Part shown: piece after piece, positions 18,900 through 28,882 of the stretch
Numbering within the stretch: the stretch's first letter is position 1
Layout of the letters: the number at the start of each line of letters is the position of its first letter
From: Antarcticimicrobium sediminis
GTDB taxonomy: Bacteria > Pseudomonadota > Alphaproteobacteria > Rhodobacterales > Rhodobacteraceae
NCBI RefSeq assembly: GCF_004348975.1
Contig: NZ_SMFP01000011.1
Coordinates: 114,530-178,529, forward strand
Length of the DNA: 64,000 nt
Reading direction: 5' to 3'
The notes under the pieces: model-generated
Database searches by the model: none
What the model saw: only the letters and a program-made list of their open reading frames with translations
Told to the model about the DNA's origin: nothing
Position numbers and translations under genes: made by a program

Positions 18900-20489
18900 A
18901 TGACCGACCTGTACCCTGTGCGCCGTGCTCTGCTTTCCGTCTCCGACAAAACCGGCCTTATCGAACTGGGCCAGGCCTTGGCCGCGCGCGGGGTCGAGCT
19001 GATCAGCACCGGCGGCACCGCTGGCGCGCTGCGCAATGCCGGACTGGAGGTGCGCGACGTCTCCGAAGTGACCGGCTTTCCCGAAATGATGGACGGTCGG
19101 GTCAAGACGCTGCACCCGATGGTGCATGGCGGTCTGTTGGCGCTGCGCGACGACGCCTCGCATGTTGCGGCGATGGATACCCATCTGATCGCGCCGATCG
19201 ACCTGCTGGTGGTCAACCTCTATCCGTTCGAGGAAACCGTCGCCAAGGGCGCCGACTACGAGACCTGCATCGAGAATATCGACATCGGTGGCCCGGCGAT
19301 GATCCGTGCCGCCTCCAAGAACCACGCCTTCGTCAACGTGGTGGTCGATGTGGCCGATTACGACGCGCTGCTGGCCGAACTGGACGCGAACGACGGCCAG
19401 ACCACCTATGCCTTCCGCCAGAATCTGGCGCTGACCGCCTATTCCCGCACCGCGGCCTATGACGCCGCCGTCTCGGCGTGGATGGCCGCAACGCTGGAAG
19501 ACGAGGCGCCGCGCCGTCGTGCCTTTGCCGGGACGCTGGCGCAAACCCTGCGCTATGGCGAGAACCCGCATCAAAAGGCGGCGTTCTATGTCGATGGTTC
19601 GGCGCGCCCCGGCGTTGCCACGGCGCTGCAGCATCAGGGCAAGGAGCTGTCGTACAACAACATCAACGACACCGACGCGGCCTTTGAACTGGTCGCCGAA
19701 TTCTCCCCCGAAGACACCGCCGCCTGCGCCATCATCAAACACGCCAACCCCTGCGGCGTGGCCAAGGGCGCGACCCTGCTCGAGGCGTATAAATCGGCGT
19801 TCGACTGTGACCGCACCTCGGCCTTTGGTGGCATCGTGGCGCTGAACAAACCGCTGGATGCCGAAACGGCACAAGAGATCACCGGCATCTTCACCGAGGT
19901 CGTGATCGCGCCGGGGGCATCGGACGAGGCCAAGGAGATCTTTGCCAAAAAGAAAAACCTGCGCCTGCTCACCACCGACGGTCTGCCTGATTCGCGCATC
20001 GGCGGGAAAACCTTCCGTCAGGTGTCCGGCGGCATCCTCGTGCAGGACAAGGACAACGGGTTCATCGACCTGGATGACCTGAAGGTGGTGACCAAGATCG
20101 CCCCGACCGAGGACCAGATGCGCGATCTTCTGTTCGCCTGGAAGGTGGCCAAACACGTGAAATCCAACGCTATCGTCTATGTCCGCGATCAGGCCACCGT
20201 CGGCGTCGGCGCGGGCCAGATGAGCCGGGTCGATTCGGCCCTGATCGCCGCCAAAAAGGCCGAACGCATGGCCGAGGCGCTGGGCCTTGCCAAACCGCTG
20301 ACCATCGGCTCGGCCGTGGCCTCGGACGCATTCTTCCCCTTCGCCGATGGTTTGCTGGAGGCTGCCGCCGCTGGCGCGACCTGTGTCATTCAGCCGGGCG
20401 GCTCGATGCGCGATGACGAGGTGATCGCGGCTGCCGACGAGGCCGGGCTTGCCATGGTCTTCACCGGCATGCGCCATTTCCGGCACTGA
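18900..20489 (+). CDS. purH: Bifunctional AICAR transformylase/IMP cyclohydrolase
   Basis: 529 aa. It performs the last two steps of IMP synthesis. The N-terminal MGS-like cyclohydrolase domain ([36 protein letters not shown]) is followed by the transformylase domain with the conserved [13 protein letters not shown] and [15 protein letters not shown]. Start ATG 18900 has GAGGA 8 bases upstream. The preceding 264 bp (18636-18899) hold no gene and no recognisable purine riboswitch. lspA follows after 7 bp. Confidence 0.97.
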   Translation: MTDLYPVRRALLSVSDKTGLIELGQALAARGVELISTGGTAGALRNAGLEVRDVSEVTGFPEMMDGRVKTLHPMVHGGLLALRDDASHVAAMDTHLIAPIDLLVVNLYPFEETVAKGADYETCIENIDIGGPAMIRAASKNHAFVNVVVDVADYDALLAELDANDGQTTYAFRQNLALTAYSRTAAYDAAVSAWMAATLEDEAPRRRAFAGTLAQTLRYGENPHQKAAFYVDGSARPGVATALQHQGKELSYNNINDTDAAFELVAEFSPEDTAACAIIKHANPCGVAKGATLLEAYKSAFDCDRTSAFGGIVALNKPLDAETAQEITGIFTEVVIAPGASDEAKEIFAKKKNLRLLTTDGLPDSRIGGKTFRQVSGGILVQDKDNGFIDLDDLKVVTKIAPTEDQMRDLLFAWKVAKHVKSNAIVYVRDQATVGVGAGQMSRVDSALIAAKKAERMAEALGLAKPLTIGSAVASDAFFPFADGLLEAAAAGATCVIQPGGSMRDDEVIAAADEAGLAMVFTGMRHFRH

Positions 20490-20496
20490 CCGCCGC

Positions 20497-20991
20497 ATGC
20501 GCTTTGCACTGCTGTTCTGGGCCGGGTTCTGGGCCTTTCTGCTGGATCAGGCCAGCAAATCCCTAGTGGTTCACTGGATGGGATTGGTGCGGCTGCGCGA
20601 AATCGACGTGCTGCCGCCGCTGCTCAACTTTCGCTATGGCGAGAACCGGGGCATCAACTTTGGCCTGCTCGACAGCGGGTCCGAGGTGGCGCGCTGGGCG
20701 CTGATCGGCTTTTCGCTGGCCGTCTGCGTCGCCGTTTTCCTCTGGGTTCTACGCCAGCGGGCGGGGCGTTGGATGCTGCTGTCCGCCGGGCTGTTGATCG
20801 GCGGCGCGCTGGGCAATGTGGTGGACCGGCTGCTGTATGGTTATGTGCTGGATTTTCTCAATATGTCCTGCTGTGGCCTCAACAATCCCTTCGTGTTCAA
20901 TCTCGGGGATGTGTTCATTTTTGCCGGCGCAGCCGGGCTGATCCTGTTCGAAGGACGCAGTCCGCAGGGCAAACGGAAAAAGGCCCCGTGA
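20497..20991 (+). CDS. lspA: Lipoprotein signal peptidase (SPase II)
   Basis: 164 aa, four predicted membrane helices. It cleaves prolipoproteins before the lipidated Cys. Catalytic Asp residues lie in [20 protein letters not shown] and in [14 protein letters not shown], matching the two conserved Asp regions of LspA. ATG 20497 is 7 bp after the purH stop. The next gene encodes a lipoprotein, a likely client. Confidence 0.95.
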   Translation: MRFALLFWAGFWAFLLDQASKSLVVHWMGLVRLREIDVLPPLLNFRYGENRGINFGLLDSGSEVARWALIGFSLAVCVAVFLWVLRQRAGRWMLLSAGLLIGGALGNVVDRLLYGYVLDFLNMSCCGLNNPFVFNLGDVFIFAGAAGLILFEGRSPQGKRKKAP

Positions 20992-21044
20992 CCTTGTCTA
21001 ACAAATCGGTTAAACAGCCCGGAAACAGGCGGGAGAGAGTGGCC

Positions 21045-21563
21045 ATGTGGCGCCCTCTGGGTATCATGATCATGCTGTTTGCGGCCGTGTCGGTCGCAGG
21101 GTGCTCGAAAAACGGCTTGCGCGATCTGCGTGCGCCGGGTCCGGGTCCGGACGAATTCATGATTCTGCCGGTCAAGCCATTGACCGCGCCGCAGGATTAC
21201 ACCGCGTTGCCGGCGCCCAAGCCGGGCCGCGGAAATCTGGTTGATCAGACGCCCACGACCGAGGCCGTCGTTGCCCTTGGCGGGCGTGCCGAGGCCATGG
21301 TGCCGGGTGGCGTGCCCGCTGCCGATGGCGCGCTGGTCACCGCCAGCAGCCGCTATGGCGTCGAGTCCGACGTGCGCGAAACGCTGGCGCAAAACGATGC
21401 CAAGTTCCGCAAGCGGCAATCGCGCATGACCCGCTTCCGCTTGCTGCCGGTGGATCGCTATGAGCAGGCCTATCGCCGTCAGGCGCTTGAGCCCTATCCG
21501 GAGAACGAACGCTATCGTTGGGCCGGGGCAGGGACGCCGACCGCGCCGCCGGCAACGCGCTGA
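21045..21563 (+). CDS. DUF3035 lipoprotein
   Basis: 172 aa. The lipoprotein signal is MWRPLGIMIMLFAAVSVAGC, with lipobox VAGC. The mature part is short and proline-rich (PGPGPDEFMILPVKPLTAPQDYTALPAP), the DUF3035 hallmark, followed by ALVTASSRYGVESDVRETLAQND and a basic helix. Start ATG 21045, after GGGAGAGAG. The conserved position next to lspA suggests an envelope role; the precise job is unknown. Confidence 0.9.
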   Translation: MWRPLGIMIMLFAAVSVAGCSKNGLRDLRAPGPGPDEFMILPVKPLTAPQDYTALPAPKPGRGNLVDQTPTTEAVVALGGRAEAMVPGGVPAADGALVTASSRYGVESDVRETLAQNDAKFRKRQSRMTRFRLLPVDRYEQAYRRQALEPYPENERYRWAGAGTPTAPPATR

Positions 21564-21646
21564 CACCCCTCACGTTTTCGAGACTTTGACTTGAACCCGG
21601 GCGGGCCGTGCGTAGGTTGACTCACGCAGGAACAGAAGGTGCCCGT

Positions 21647-23089
21647 ATGCTCAAGACATTTGCCGCAACCGCCGCCATGCTTGGCGCGCTTTCGGGGGCC
21701 GCCGCTGCCAGTCAGGCGGTCGGCGCGACCAGCGATGCGCCAAAGGCAGCCCCTGAAACGGCGGCCCCTGAAACGGCGGCCGATTCAGCAACCGACCCGG
21801 TGATTGCCTCGTCGACCGAAGGGGTCAGCAGTTTCACGCTGGCAAACGGTATGCAGGTGGTGGTGGTCGAGGATCATCGCGCCCCGGTGCTGCAACATAT
21901 GGTCTGGTATCGCGCCGGCTCTGCTGATGAGCCGATCGGCTCGTCCGGGGTGGCGCATTTTCTGGAACATCTGTTGTTCAAGGGCACCGACACCATGGCC
22001 CCGGGAGAGCTTTCGGCGACCGTGGCCGCCAATGGTGGGCGTGACAATGCCTTTACCAGCTATGATTATACCGCCTATTTTCAGCGTGTCGCCGCCGACC
22101 GGCTGGGCCTGATGATGAAGATGGAAGCCGATCGGATGACCCATCTGCGGCTGAGCGAAGACGACATCGCCACCGAACGCGACGTGATTCTGGAAGAGCG
22201 CAACATGCGCACCGAGAACAACCCGGGCGCGCTGTTTTCCGAACAGATGAATGCGGTGCAATATCTCAACCATCGCTATGGCGTGCCGGTGATCGGCTGG
22301 AAGCACGAGATGGAAACGCTGGACCTGCAGGATGCGCTGTCGTTCTATCATCGCTATTACGCGCCGAACGATGCCATTCTGGTGGTGTCTGGCGATGTGA
22401 CACCGCAAGAGGTGCTGGCGCTGGCGCAAGAGCATTATGGCAAGATCCCCGCCAACCCAGACCTGCCGCCGCGCATCCGCTCGCAAGAGCCGCCGCAACT
22501 GGCCGAGCGGCGGTTGCAATACCGCGATGCGCGCGTCGCGCAGCCCTATGTCAGCCGGTCCTATCTGGCCCCGGAACGCGATCCGGGCGCGCAGGAGCAG
22601 GCCGCCGCGCTGTATCTGCTGTCCGATATTCTGGGCGGTGGGCAGACCTCGTATCTGGCAGACAAGCTGCAATTCGACAGCAACATCGCTGTCTACACCG
22701 GCGTTTTCTATAATGGCGTCTCGCTTGACGACACCACCTTTGATCTGGTGGTGGTCCCGACCGAGGGGGTCTCGCTGGAGGCCGCCGAGGCGGCGCTGGA
22801 CGATGCCTTGCGCGCCTTTCTGCGCGAGGGGGTCGATCCTGAACACCTCGCCCGGATCAAGCTGCAACTGCGCGCCGCCCAGATCTATGAGCGTGACGAT
22901 GTCGCCGACATCGCCAACCGCTATGGAAAGGCGCTGGCCACCGGGCTGACGGTCGAGGATGTGCAGCGCTGGCCTGATCTGCTTCAGGCCGTGACCGAAG
23001 GCGATATTCTGGACGCCGCACGCAGCGTTCTGCGCCGGGAAGGATCGGTCACCGGCTGGTTGATGCGCGACGAAGAGGTGACGCAATGA
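21647..23089 (+). CDS. M16 zinc metallopeptidase, catalytic member of a pair
   Basis: 480 aa. The signal peptide is MLKTFAATAAMLGALSGAAAA, so it is exported. The inverted zinc motif HFLEH (residues 104-108) and the downstream ligand Glu in ILEERNMR are intact, so this is the active subunit. ATG 21647 is preceded by AGAAGGTG. The N-terminal linker contains two exact 15-bp repeats. The stop overlaps the next gene as ATGA, so the two M16 chains are translationally coupled, as in mitochondrial processing peptidase-like heterodimers. Confidence 0.94.
   Translation: MLKTFAATAAMLGALSGAAAASQAVGATSDAPKAAPETAAPETAADSATDPVIASSTEGVSSFTLANGMQVVVVEDHRAPVLQHMVWYRAGSADEPIGSSGVAHFLEHLLFKGTDTMAPGELSATVAANGGRDNAFTSYDYTAYFQRVAADRLGLMMKMEADRMTHLRLSEDDIATERDVILEERNMRTENNPGALFSEQMNAVQYLNHRYGVPVIGWKHEMETLDLQDALSFYHRYYAPNDAILVVSGDVTPQEVLALAQEHYGKIPANPDLPPRIRSQEPPQLAERRLQYRDARVAQPYVSRSYLAPERDPGAQEQAAALYLLSDILGGGQTSYLADKLQFDSNIAVYTGVFYNGVSLDDTTFDLVVVPTEGVSLEAAEAALDDALRAFLREGVDPEHLARIKLQLRAAQIYERDDVADIANRYGKALATGLTVEDVQRWPDLLQAVTEGDILDAARSVLRREGSVTGWLMRDEEVTQ
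21750..21779 (+). repeat. Tandem 15-bp repeat in the M16 linker
   Basis: Two perfect 15-bp copies (CCCCTGAAACGGCGG), coding Pro-Glu-Thr-Ala-Ala twice, directly after the signal peptide of the M16 peptidase. A short-repeat slippage site that changes linker length by 5 residues without breaking the frame. Confidence 0.9.
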
Positions 23090-24399
23090 GGGCCCTGTTT
23101 ACAGCTTTGATCCTGATGGTGCTGGCGCTGCCGGCTATGGCCGCGGTCAAGATTCAAGAGGTGACCAGCCCGGGCGGCATCCGTGCCTGGCTGGTCGAGG
23201 ATCACTCGATCCCCTTCACCGCGCTGGAGCTGCGCTTTCGCGGCGGCACCTCGCTGGACGCGCCGGGCAAACGCGGTGCGATCAACCTGATGACCGGGCT
23301 GCTGGAAGAGGGGGCGGGCGATCTTGACGCACGTGCCTATACCCGCGCGCTGGAATCGCTGGCCGCCTCGTTCTCGTTTGACAGCGGGGCCGATTCGGTT
23401 TCGGTCTCGGCCCGGTTCCTGACCGAGAACCGGGGCAAGGTGATGGACCTGCTGCATGAAACCCTCCACGCGCCGCGCTTTGATGCCGACGCTGTTGAGC
23501 GGGTGCGGGCGCAGGTTCTGTCCGGGCTGCACTCGGACGCCAAGGATCCCAACGATATCGCCGGCGCGGCTTTTCGTGCGATGACCTATGGTGATCACCC
23601 TTATGGCAGCACTGGCAAGGGCACGCCCGAGTCGGTGGCCTCGCTCACCCGCGACGATCTGCTGCTGGCCCATAGTGCGGTTTTTGCCCGCGACCGGCTT
23701 TTTGTCGGGGCGGTGGGCGATATCACCCCCGAGGCGCTGGGGGCGCTGCTGGATGGGCTGTTGGGCGATCTGCCCGCGAGTGGCGCGCCGATGCCGGGCA
23801 AGGCCGATGTGACGTTCAGCGGCGGTGTGACCGTGGTGCCCTTTGCGACGCCGCAATCGGTGGCGCTGTTCGGGCAGCCGGGGATGGACCGGCACGACCC
23901 TGATTTCTTTGCCGCCTATGTGCTCAACACCATTCTGGGCGGTGGCAGCTTTGAAAGCCGGTTGATGAGTGAGGTGCGCGAAAAGCGCGGCCTGACCTAT
24001 GGCGTCTATTCCTACCTCATGCCGCGCGATCTGGCCTCGGTCTATATGGGCAGCGTCGCCTCGGCCAATGACCGCATTGGCGAGACGGTGCAGGTGATCC
24101 GCGACGAATGGAGCCGCATGGCGCAACAGGGCGTCACCGAGGAGGAGCTGGACAAGGCCAAGACCTATCTCACCGGGGCCTATCCGCTGCGGTTCGATGG
24201 CAACGGGCAGATCGCCAGCATTCTTGTCGGGATGCAGATGGACAACCTGCCCATCGACTATATCACCACCCGCAACGACAGGGTGAATGCGGTGACGCTG
24301 GCGGACGCGAATCGCGTCGCGGCGGAGCTGCTGAAACCCGATCAGCTGCGCTTTGTCGTGGTCGGTCAGCCCGAGGGGCTGGCAACCACCACCAACTGA
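23086..24399 (+). CDS. M16 peptidase homologue, non-catalytic partner
   Basis: 437 aa with a signal peptide (MRALFTALILMVLALPAMA). The HxxEH site is missing: the aligned position reads MTGLLEEGAGD. The substrate-binding R/Y motif EVREKRGLTYGVYSYL is kept. Known of the family: one chain holds zinc, the other supplies R/Y substrate contacts. Start ATG 23086 overlaps the upstream stop. The pair probably acts in the periplasm; the substrate is unknown. Confidence 0.92.
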   Translation: MRALFTALILMVLALPAMAAVKIQEVTSPGGIRAWLVEDHSIPFTALELRFRGGTSLDAPGKRGAINLMTGLLEEGAGDLDARAYTRALESLAASFSFDSGADSVSVSARFLTENRGKVMDLLHETLHAPRFDADAVERVRAQVLSGLHSDAKDPNDIAGAAFRAMTYGDHPYGSTGKGTPESVASLTRDDLLLAHSAVFARDRLFVGAVGDITPEALGALLDGLLGDLPASGAPMPGKADVTFSGGVTVVPFATPQSVALFGQPGMDRHDPDFFAAYVLNTILGGGSFESRLMSEVREKRGLTYGVYSYLMPRDLASVYMGSVASANDRIGETVQVIRDEWSRMAQQGVTEEELDKAKTYLTGAYPLRFDGNGQIASILVGMQMDNLPIDYITTRNDRVNAVTLADANRVAAELLKPDQLRFVVVGQPEGLATTTN

Positions 24400-24440
24400 C
24401 CAGCCCTGTGAGGGGCTTGTGACGGCTTGCGACTGCGGCG

Positions 24441-25286
24441 CTACTGGGCGCTGCGGTCACGGTCCCAGCGGGTTCGGGATTTGAAAAACGGGGTCCTCAC
24501 CATCAGCGCCACGGTGGCGTAAAGGATGAAACCCGGCGGGTCGCGCAGCAACAGCCCAAGCTTTTCGCCGAACCCGGGGGCGGTCCCGCCCGCATTCTGT
24601 ACAAGATCGGGCCGTTTCTCCCCAAGCTCGGCCAGCCCGCGGTTCTGACGCCGCCGCACCCGCACCAGCGCGCCAAAGCCTTCGGCGATGGGCCAGAGGA
24701 ACTTGTCCGACACGGCGACCCTTTCACCGGGCGCGAAGTGGCTGCGCATAAAGATGTCGTCCGAGATCACCTCCGGGATCTTGTCCCAGCGGGCCCGTCC
24801 GGCGGCATTGACCGCGCAAAGCCCGCAGCCCGGCACCCCCTTTGCCAAAAACGGCAGGCGCAACCAGAATCGCGCATAGATCCGCGACAACAGGCTGTGG
24901 GCGCGCCGGATGCAGAACTGCCCGCTGGCATAAACGGGCTCGGGCCGGTCCACCGCCGCCGCCAGCGCCGCGACCAATCCGTGCGAGACATGGATATCGG
25001 CATCCAGAAAGAGCAGCCGGGGATAGCGCGCCGCGTCACTGCCGGCGTTCAGTGCCCGGGTCTTGCTGCCCTCAGGCAGCTCGATCACCTGAAACTGCCA
25101 GCCCCGCGCGGCGAACTGCGGGGCGCGGGCGCGGGCCTCTTGCGCGGTCGCATCCGTGCAGCCGTTGGGCAGGACGATCACCTCGACCGGATCATCGCCC
25201 TTTGGGTCGCGCGACCGCAGCAGGGCATCAAGACTGTCCCCGATGTACCCTTCTTCGTTGTAGGCCGGGATCACGATCGAGATCAT
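24441..25286 (-). CDS. Glycosyltransferase family 2
   Basis: 281 aa GT-A fold enzyme: IVIPAYNEEGYIGDSLDALL opening, LPNGCTDAT, and the DxD metal motif FLDADIHVS. The SDDIFMRSHFAPGERV segment is the acceptor loop with the base. One or two C-terminal hydrophobic segments (PGFILYATVALMVRTPFF) suggest a membrane link. Start ATG 25286 overlaps the stop of the small upstream ORF as ATGA. Adjacency to a deacetylase-like fragment suggests a former exopolysaccharide locus. Confidence 0.9.
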   Translation of the reverse strand: MISIVIPAYNEEGYIGDSLDALLRSRDPKGDDPVEVIVLPNGCTDATAQEARARAPQFAARGWQFQVIELPEGSKTRALNAGSDAARYPRLLFLDADIHVSHGLVAALAAAVDRPEPVYASGQFCIRRAHSLLSRIYARFWLRLPFLAKGVPGCGLCAVNAAGRARWDKIPEVISDDIFMRSHFAPGERVAVSDKFLWPIAEGFGALVRVRRRQNRGLAELGEKRPDLVQNAGGTAPGFGEKLGLLLRDPPGFILYATVALMVRTPFFKSRTRWDRDRSAQ

Positions 25287-25480
25287 GCCGCCCCCCGTTC
25301 CACATCCGCCGCGGAAAACGATCCGGGCGCATCGTCGCCCATCCCTTTGATAGGGTCTGAAATTTCGCAAAATTCCGGCCGCGCGATCCGGAGTATCGCC
25401 TCGCCCGGCTCCAGCCCCCACCGGGGCTGGCCGAGTCCGTGAAAGCTCAGGACCGGGCGGTTTTGGTCCGGGGCGCGCAT
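25283..25480 (-). CDS. Small ORF, N-terminal fragment resembling a polysaccharide deacetylase
   Basis: 65 aa. The opening RPVLSFHGLGQPRWGLEPGEA resembles the N-terminus of polysaccharide deacetylases (LTFHGLG...LEPGEA), but after about 45 residues the resemblance stops and the frame ends in DDAPGSFSAADVERGAA. The catalytic TFDDG motif of the family is missing, so it is most likely a truncated remnant. Three consecutive in-frame ATGs (25486, 25483, 25480) follow GGGGAATAGG; the last is chosen for spacing. It starts a few bases after the ALDH stop and overlaps the GT2 start by 4 bp, so its translation could still feed the GT2. The family assignment is from memory of the motif. Confidence 0.6.
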   Translation of the reverse strand: MRAPDQNRPVLSFHGLGQPRWGLEPGEAILRIARPEFCEISDPIKGMGDDAPGSFSAADVERGAA

Positions 25481-25487
25481 CATCATC

Positions 25488-27830
25488 CTATTCCCCGTAG
25501 GGCACCCAGATGGTCTTGATCTCGGTCGCCGCCTCCAGAACCGGGCGCAGGTCCGGTGCAAACCAGTCGGTGGCGCGTGCGTTGTTCACCCATGTCCGCT
25601 TGAGATTGCCCGCCGAGGCGCGTTCGATGTCGCCCGAAAGATCGGTGGAGGAAAAGCTCCAGACCGCGTCCACACCCAGATGCGACGCCAGTGGCGCGGC
25701 CAGATCCGCGTGCGATCCGGTCAGGATGTTGACCACCCCCGCCGGCACGTCCGAGGTCTCCAGCACCTGATAAAAATCGGTGGCGGCCAGCGGGAACGGC
25801 TCCGACGCCGCCAGCACCACCCGGTTGCCCATGGCGATGGCGGGTGCCATGACCCCGACCAGCCCCAAAAGCGGCACCTCGTCAGCACAAAGCGCGCCAA
25901 TGATACCAACCGGTTCCTTCATCGCCAGCGCCACGCCCCGGATCGGCACGCCATGGACCTGACCATCATATTTGTCGGCCCATGCGGCGGCGCTGAACAG
26001 GCACTGTATCGCGGCCTGAACCTCCTTTTCGCCGCCGCGCTTTGCGGTCATGGCGTCAATTCGATGGGCAAACTCCCCGGCCCGCGCTGAAAGGTTCTCG
26101 GCCAGATAATACAGGATCTGCGCCCGCAGATGCCCCGAGGTCTGGGCCCAGCCTGCCGCCGCCTGCGCCGCCTCGACCGCGTTGCGCACATCCTTGCGAC
26201 TGGCCATCGGCACATGCCCCAGCAGCGCGCCGCGTTTTGACCAGACCGGGTGTGCATAGCCGCCGTCGGGTCGCGCCTGTTTGCCCCCGATATAAAGCTT
26301 GGCGGTCCGGTCCAGCGGATCCACGGGCGCGCCATCGCCTGCCGCCATCGGGGCAACCGGGGCCAGCGCCTTTGGCCGCGCCTTGGGCCGGGTATAGGCC
26401 GACAGCCCCTCCCATCCGCCTTCCCGGCCAAAGCCGCTTTCGCGCACCCCGCCAAAACCGGCGGCGGCGTCGAACAGGTTGGTCGCATTGACCCAAACCA
26501 CCCCGGCGGCCAGCTTTGGCGCGGTATCAAGCGCAAGGTTCACATTCTCGGTCCAGACCGAGGCGGCCAGCCCATAGCGCGTGTTGTTTGCCAGTTGCAC
26601 CGCCTCAGCCGGGGTGCGGAAGGTGGTCGAAACCAGCACCGGGCCAAAGATCTCTTCTTGCATCAGCCGGTCCGAGGGCGACAGCCCGGTGATCAGCGTG
26701 GGGGGATAGAAACAGCCCCGGTCCGGCAGGGCGACATCGGCGTGATGCACCGCGCCCTCGGTATTGCTCGCCACCATGGCACTGATCGCCGCGTGCTGCA
26801 CCGGGTCCACCACCGCGCCCACGTCGATGCATTTGTCCAGCGGATCGCCGATGCGCAGCTTGTCCATCCGCGCGCGCAGCTTGTCGTGGAACCGCTCTGC
26901 CACCGGCTCATGCACCAAAAGGCGCGATCCGGCGCAGCAGACCTGCCCGGCATTGAACCAGATCGCATCGACCAGCCCTTCGACCGCTGAATCGATATCG
27001 GCATCGTCAAACACGATATAGGGGGATTTGCCGCCCAGCTCCAAGGTCAGCGCCTTGCCGGTCCCGGCGGTCGCCGCGCGGATCTTGCGCCCGACCTCGG
27101 TCGAGCCGGTAAAGGCGATCTTGTCGATATCGGGGTGCGCCACGATCCTCTCGCCCACCGCGCCATCGCCGGTGACGATATTGACCACCCCCTTGGGCAG
27201 CCCGGCCTGACGGCAGATGTCCGCGAACAGAAGCGCCGTCAGCGAGGTATATTCCGCCGGTTTCAGCACCACGGTATTGCCCATGGCCAGCGCCGGCGCC
27301 ACTTTCCACGCCAGCATCAGCAAAGGGAAGTTCCAAGGGATGATCTGGCCGCAGACCCCGATGGCTTGGGCGTCGGGCAGTTCGGTCTCCATCAACTGGG
27401 CCATGCCCGCATGGTAATAGAAATGGCGCTGCGCCAGCGGCACGTCGATATCGCGGCTTTCACGGATCGGTTTGCCGTTGTCCAGCGTCTCCAGCACCGC
27501 GAACAGACGCGCGTGTTTCTGCAACAATCGCGCGATGGCATAAAGATAGCGCGCCCGTCCCGGCCCGCCCAGATGCTCCCATTTGCCCTGCGCCCGGCGG
27601 GCGGCGGAGACGGCGGCATTGACCTCTTCGTCGCTGGCCTGGGTCAAGGTGGCCAGCACCTCGCCCGTGGCGGGGTTGCGGCTGTCGAACCCCGGCCCCG
27701 GCGCGGTAAAGGTGCCATCGATGAAATGGCCAAAGCGGTCGCCCTGATCGACCAGCCAGCTCAGCGCCTCGGCCGCGCTTTCGCGGGCGGGGCCGTATTC
27801 CATCGTGTCGAAGATCTGTTTGACGGTCAT
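25488..27830 (-). CDS. Double-domain aldehyde dehydrogenase (ALDH16-type)
   Basis: 780 aa: two ALDH domains in one chain, the ALDH16 layout. Domain 1 (to about 500) is complete: IIPWNFP, LELGGKSP with Glu, nucleophile Cys in FNAGQVCCAGSRL, and EEIFGPV. Domain 2 (from about 520) has a degenerate dehydrogenase fold (GIIGALCADEVPLLG replaces the WN motif) and no recognisable catalytic Cys near its end (WVNNARATDWF), so it is probably structural. ATG 27830 follows AAGAAGAAG. It lies 62 bp after deoC on the same strand; DeoC releases acetaldehyde, a plausible substrate by inference. Confidence 0.92.
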   Translation of the reverse strand: MTVKQIFDTMEYGPARESAAEALSWLVDQGDRFGHFIDGTFTAPGPGFDSRNPATGEVLATLTQASDEEVNAAVSAARRAQGKWEHLGGPGRARYLYAIARLLQKHARLFAVLETLDNGKPIRESRDIDVPLAQRHFYYHAGMAQLMETELPDAQAIGVCGQIIPWNFPLLMLAWKVAPALAMGNTVVLKPAEYTSLTALLFADICRQAGLPKGVVNIVTGDGAVGERIVAHPDIDKIAFTGSTEVGRKIRAATAGTGKALTLELGGKSPYIVFDDADIDSAVEGLVDAIWFNAGQVCCAGSRLLVHEPVAERFHDKLRARMDKLRIGDPLDKCIDVGAVVDPVQHAAISAMVASNTEGAVHHADVALPDRGCFYPPTLITGLSPSDRLMQEEIFGPVLVSTTFRTPAEAVQLANNTRYGLAASVWTENVNLALDTAPKLAAGVVWVNATNLFDAAAGFGGVRESGFGREGGWEGLSAYTRPKARPKALAPVAPMAAGDGAPVDPLDRTAKLYIGGKQARPDGGYAHPVWSKRGALLGHVPMASRKDVRNAVEAAQAAAGWAQTSGHLRAQILYYLAENLSARAGEFAHRIDAMTAKRGGEKEVQAAIQCLFSAAAWADKYDGQVHGVPIRGVALAMKEPVGIIGALCADEVPLLGLVGVMAPAIAMGNRVVLAASEPFPLAATDFYQVLETSDVPAGVVNILTGSHADLAAPLASHLGVDAVWSFSSTDLSGDIERASAGNLKRTWVNNARATDWFAPDLRPVLEAATEIKTIWVPYGE

Positions 27831-27832
27831 GG

Positions 27833-27874
27833 CTTCTTCTTGTTCCAAATACTCATTGGCCTAGCGTCGGCCAA
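27833..27874 (-). promoter_or_regulatory. Hairpin + GAGTATTTG motif, copy A
   Basis: On the minus strand a perfect stem TTGGCC / GGCCAA (7-base loop) is followed by GAGTATTTGGAACAAGAAGAAG directly before the ALDH16 ATG. Two further copies with different stem sequences lie at 38651-38690 (minus) and 43579-43613 (plus). Here the AAGAAGAAG end doubles as the ribosome-binding site. Confidence 0.65.
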
Positions 27875-27892
27875 ATGTGCCGCAGTCACGTT

Positions 27893-28882
27893 TCAGCCTA
27901 TCGCGTGGCGGTAAGCGACGGAATAGGCCCCGGTGACGTGATGCTCCAACTGTCGTTCGATATCGCCCAACAGCGACGAGGCGCCAAAGCGGAACAGGTC
28001 GGGCTGCAACCAACGGTCGCCCAGTTCCTCCTTGATCAGCGCCAGATAGGTCAGCGCATCCTTGGCCTTGGAAATCCCGCCCGCAGGTTTGTAGCCGATG
28101 CGATAACCGCTGCGCTCGTGATAGTCGCGGATCGCCCGGATCATCACCAGAGATACCGGCAGGGTGGCGTTCACCGCCTCTTTGCCGGTTGAGGTCTTGA
28201 TGAAGTCGGCGCCGCCCATCATGCAGACCAGACTGGCGCGCGCCACGTTGCGCAGGGTGCCCAGCTCTCCGGTGGCCAGGATCGCCTTGATATGGGTCGT
28301 GCCGCAGGCGGCGCGAAAGCTGCGCATCTCGTCATACAGCGCCTGCCAGTTGCCCTCCAGCACATGGCGGCGCGAGATCACGATGTCGATCTCCCCCGCG
28401 CCGGCCTTGACGCTTTCGCCAATCTCGGCGACGCGCAGGGGGAACGGCGACAGCCCGGCGGGAAAGCCGGTCGAGACGGCGGCGACCGGGATGCCGGATC
28501 CCTCCAGCGCGGCGACGGCGGGGGCGATCATGTCGTGATAGACACAGACCGCGCCCACGCGCAGCCCCTCGATCCCCAGCGCCTGCAGCAGATCGGGGCG
28601 CACCGGCTGGCGGGCCTTGGCGCACAGGCGGCGCACGCGGGCAGCGGTATCATCGCCCGACAGCGTGGTCAGGTCGATGCAGCTGATCGCCTTGAGCAGC
28701 CAAGCCGCCTGATAATCTTTCTTGACGCTGCGGCGGCCGGGCAGGGTGGCGGCGCGCCGCTCGATGGCCGAGCGGTTGGCCTGCGCCGCGCGCACCCAGT
28801 CAAGGTCCAGCGCCATGCCGGGATTGCGCGGCTCGCTCACCTGCGGCAGTTGCGCGGTGTGTGACGTCTCGGTCATGTCCAT
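27893..28882 (-). CDS. deoC: Deoxyribose-phosphate aldolase
   Basis: 329 aa, longer than the E. coli enzyme because of an N-terminal extension of some 70 residues. It cleaves 2-deoxyribose-5-phosphate to acetaldehyde and glyceraldehyde-3-phosphate. The Schiff-base Lys is in [11 protein letters not shown]; the [16 protein letters not shown] and [13 protein letters not shown] segments complete the site. Start ATG 28882 (MDMTE) has GGA at about 8 bases; the second ATG 28876 is an alternative. It is first gene of the run deoC, ALDH16, deacetylase fragment, GT2. Confidence 0.93.
   Translation of the reverse strand: MDMTETSHTAQLPQVSEPRNPGMALDLDWVRAAQANRSAIERRAATLPGRRSVKKDYQAAWLLKAISCIDLTTLSGDDTAARVRRLCAKARQPVRPDLLQALGIEGLRVGAVCVYHDMIAPAVAALEGSGIPVAAVSTGFPAGLSPFPLRVAEIGESVKAGAGEIDIVISRRHVLEGNWQALYDEMRSFRAACGTTHIKAILATGELGTLRNVARASLVCMMGGADFIKTSTGKEAVNATLPVSLVMIRAIRDYHERSGYRIGYKPAGGISKAKDALTYLALIKEELGDRWLQPDLFRFGASSLLGDIERQLEHHVTGAYSVAYRHAIG

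Noticed and set aside
21590..21625. CTTGAA upstream of the first M16 gene as a possible heat-shock promoter
   Set aside because: The -10 region lacks a CCCC run at 13-15 bases; only the -35 matches.
24402..24416. AGCCC/GGGCT hairpin between the M16 and GT2 genes
   Set aside because: Only a 5-bp stem with no T tract; too weak to call a terminator.
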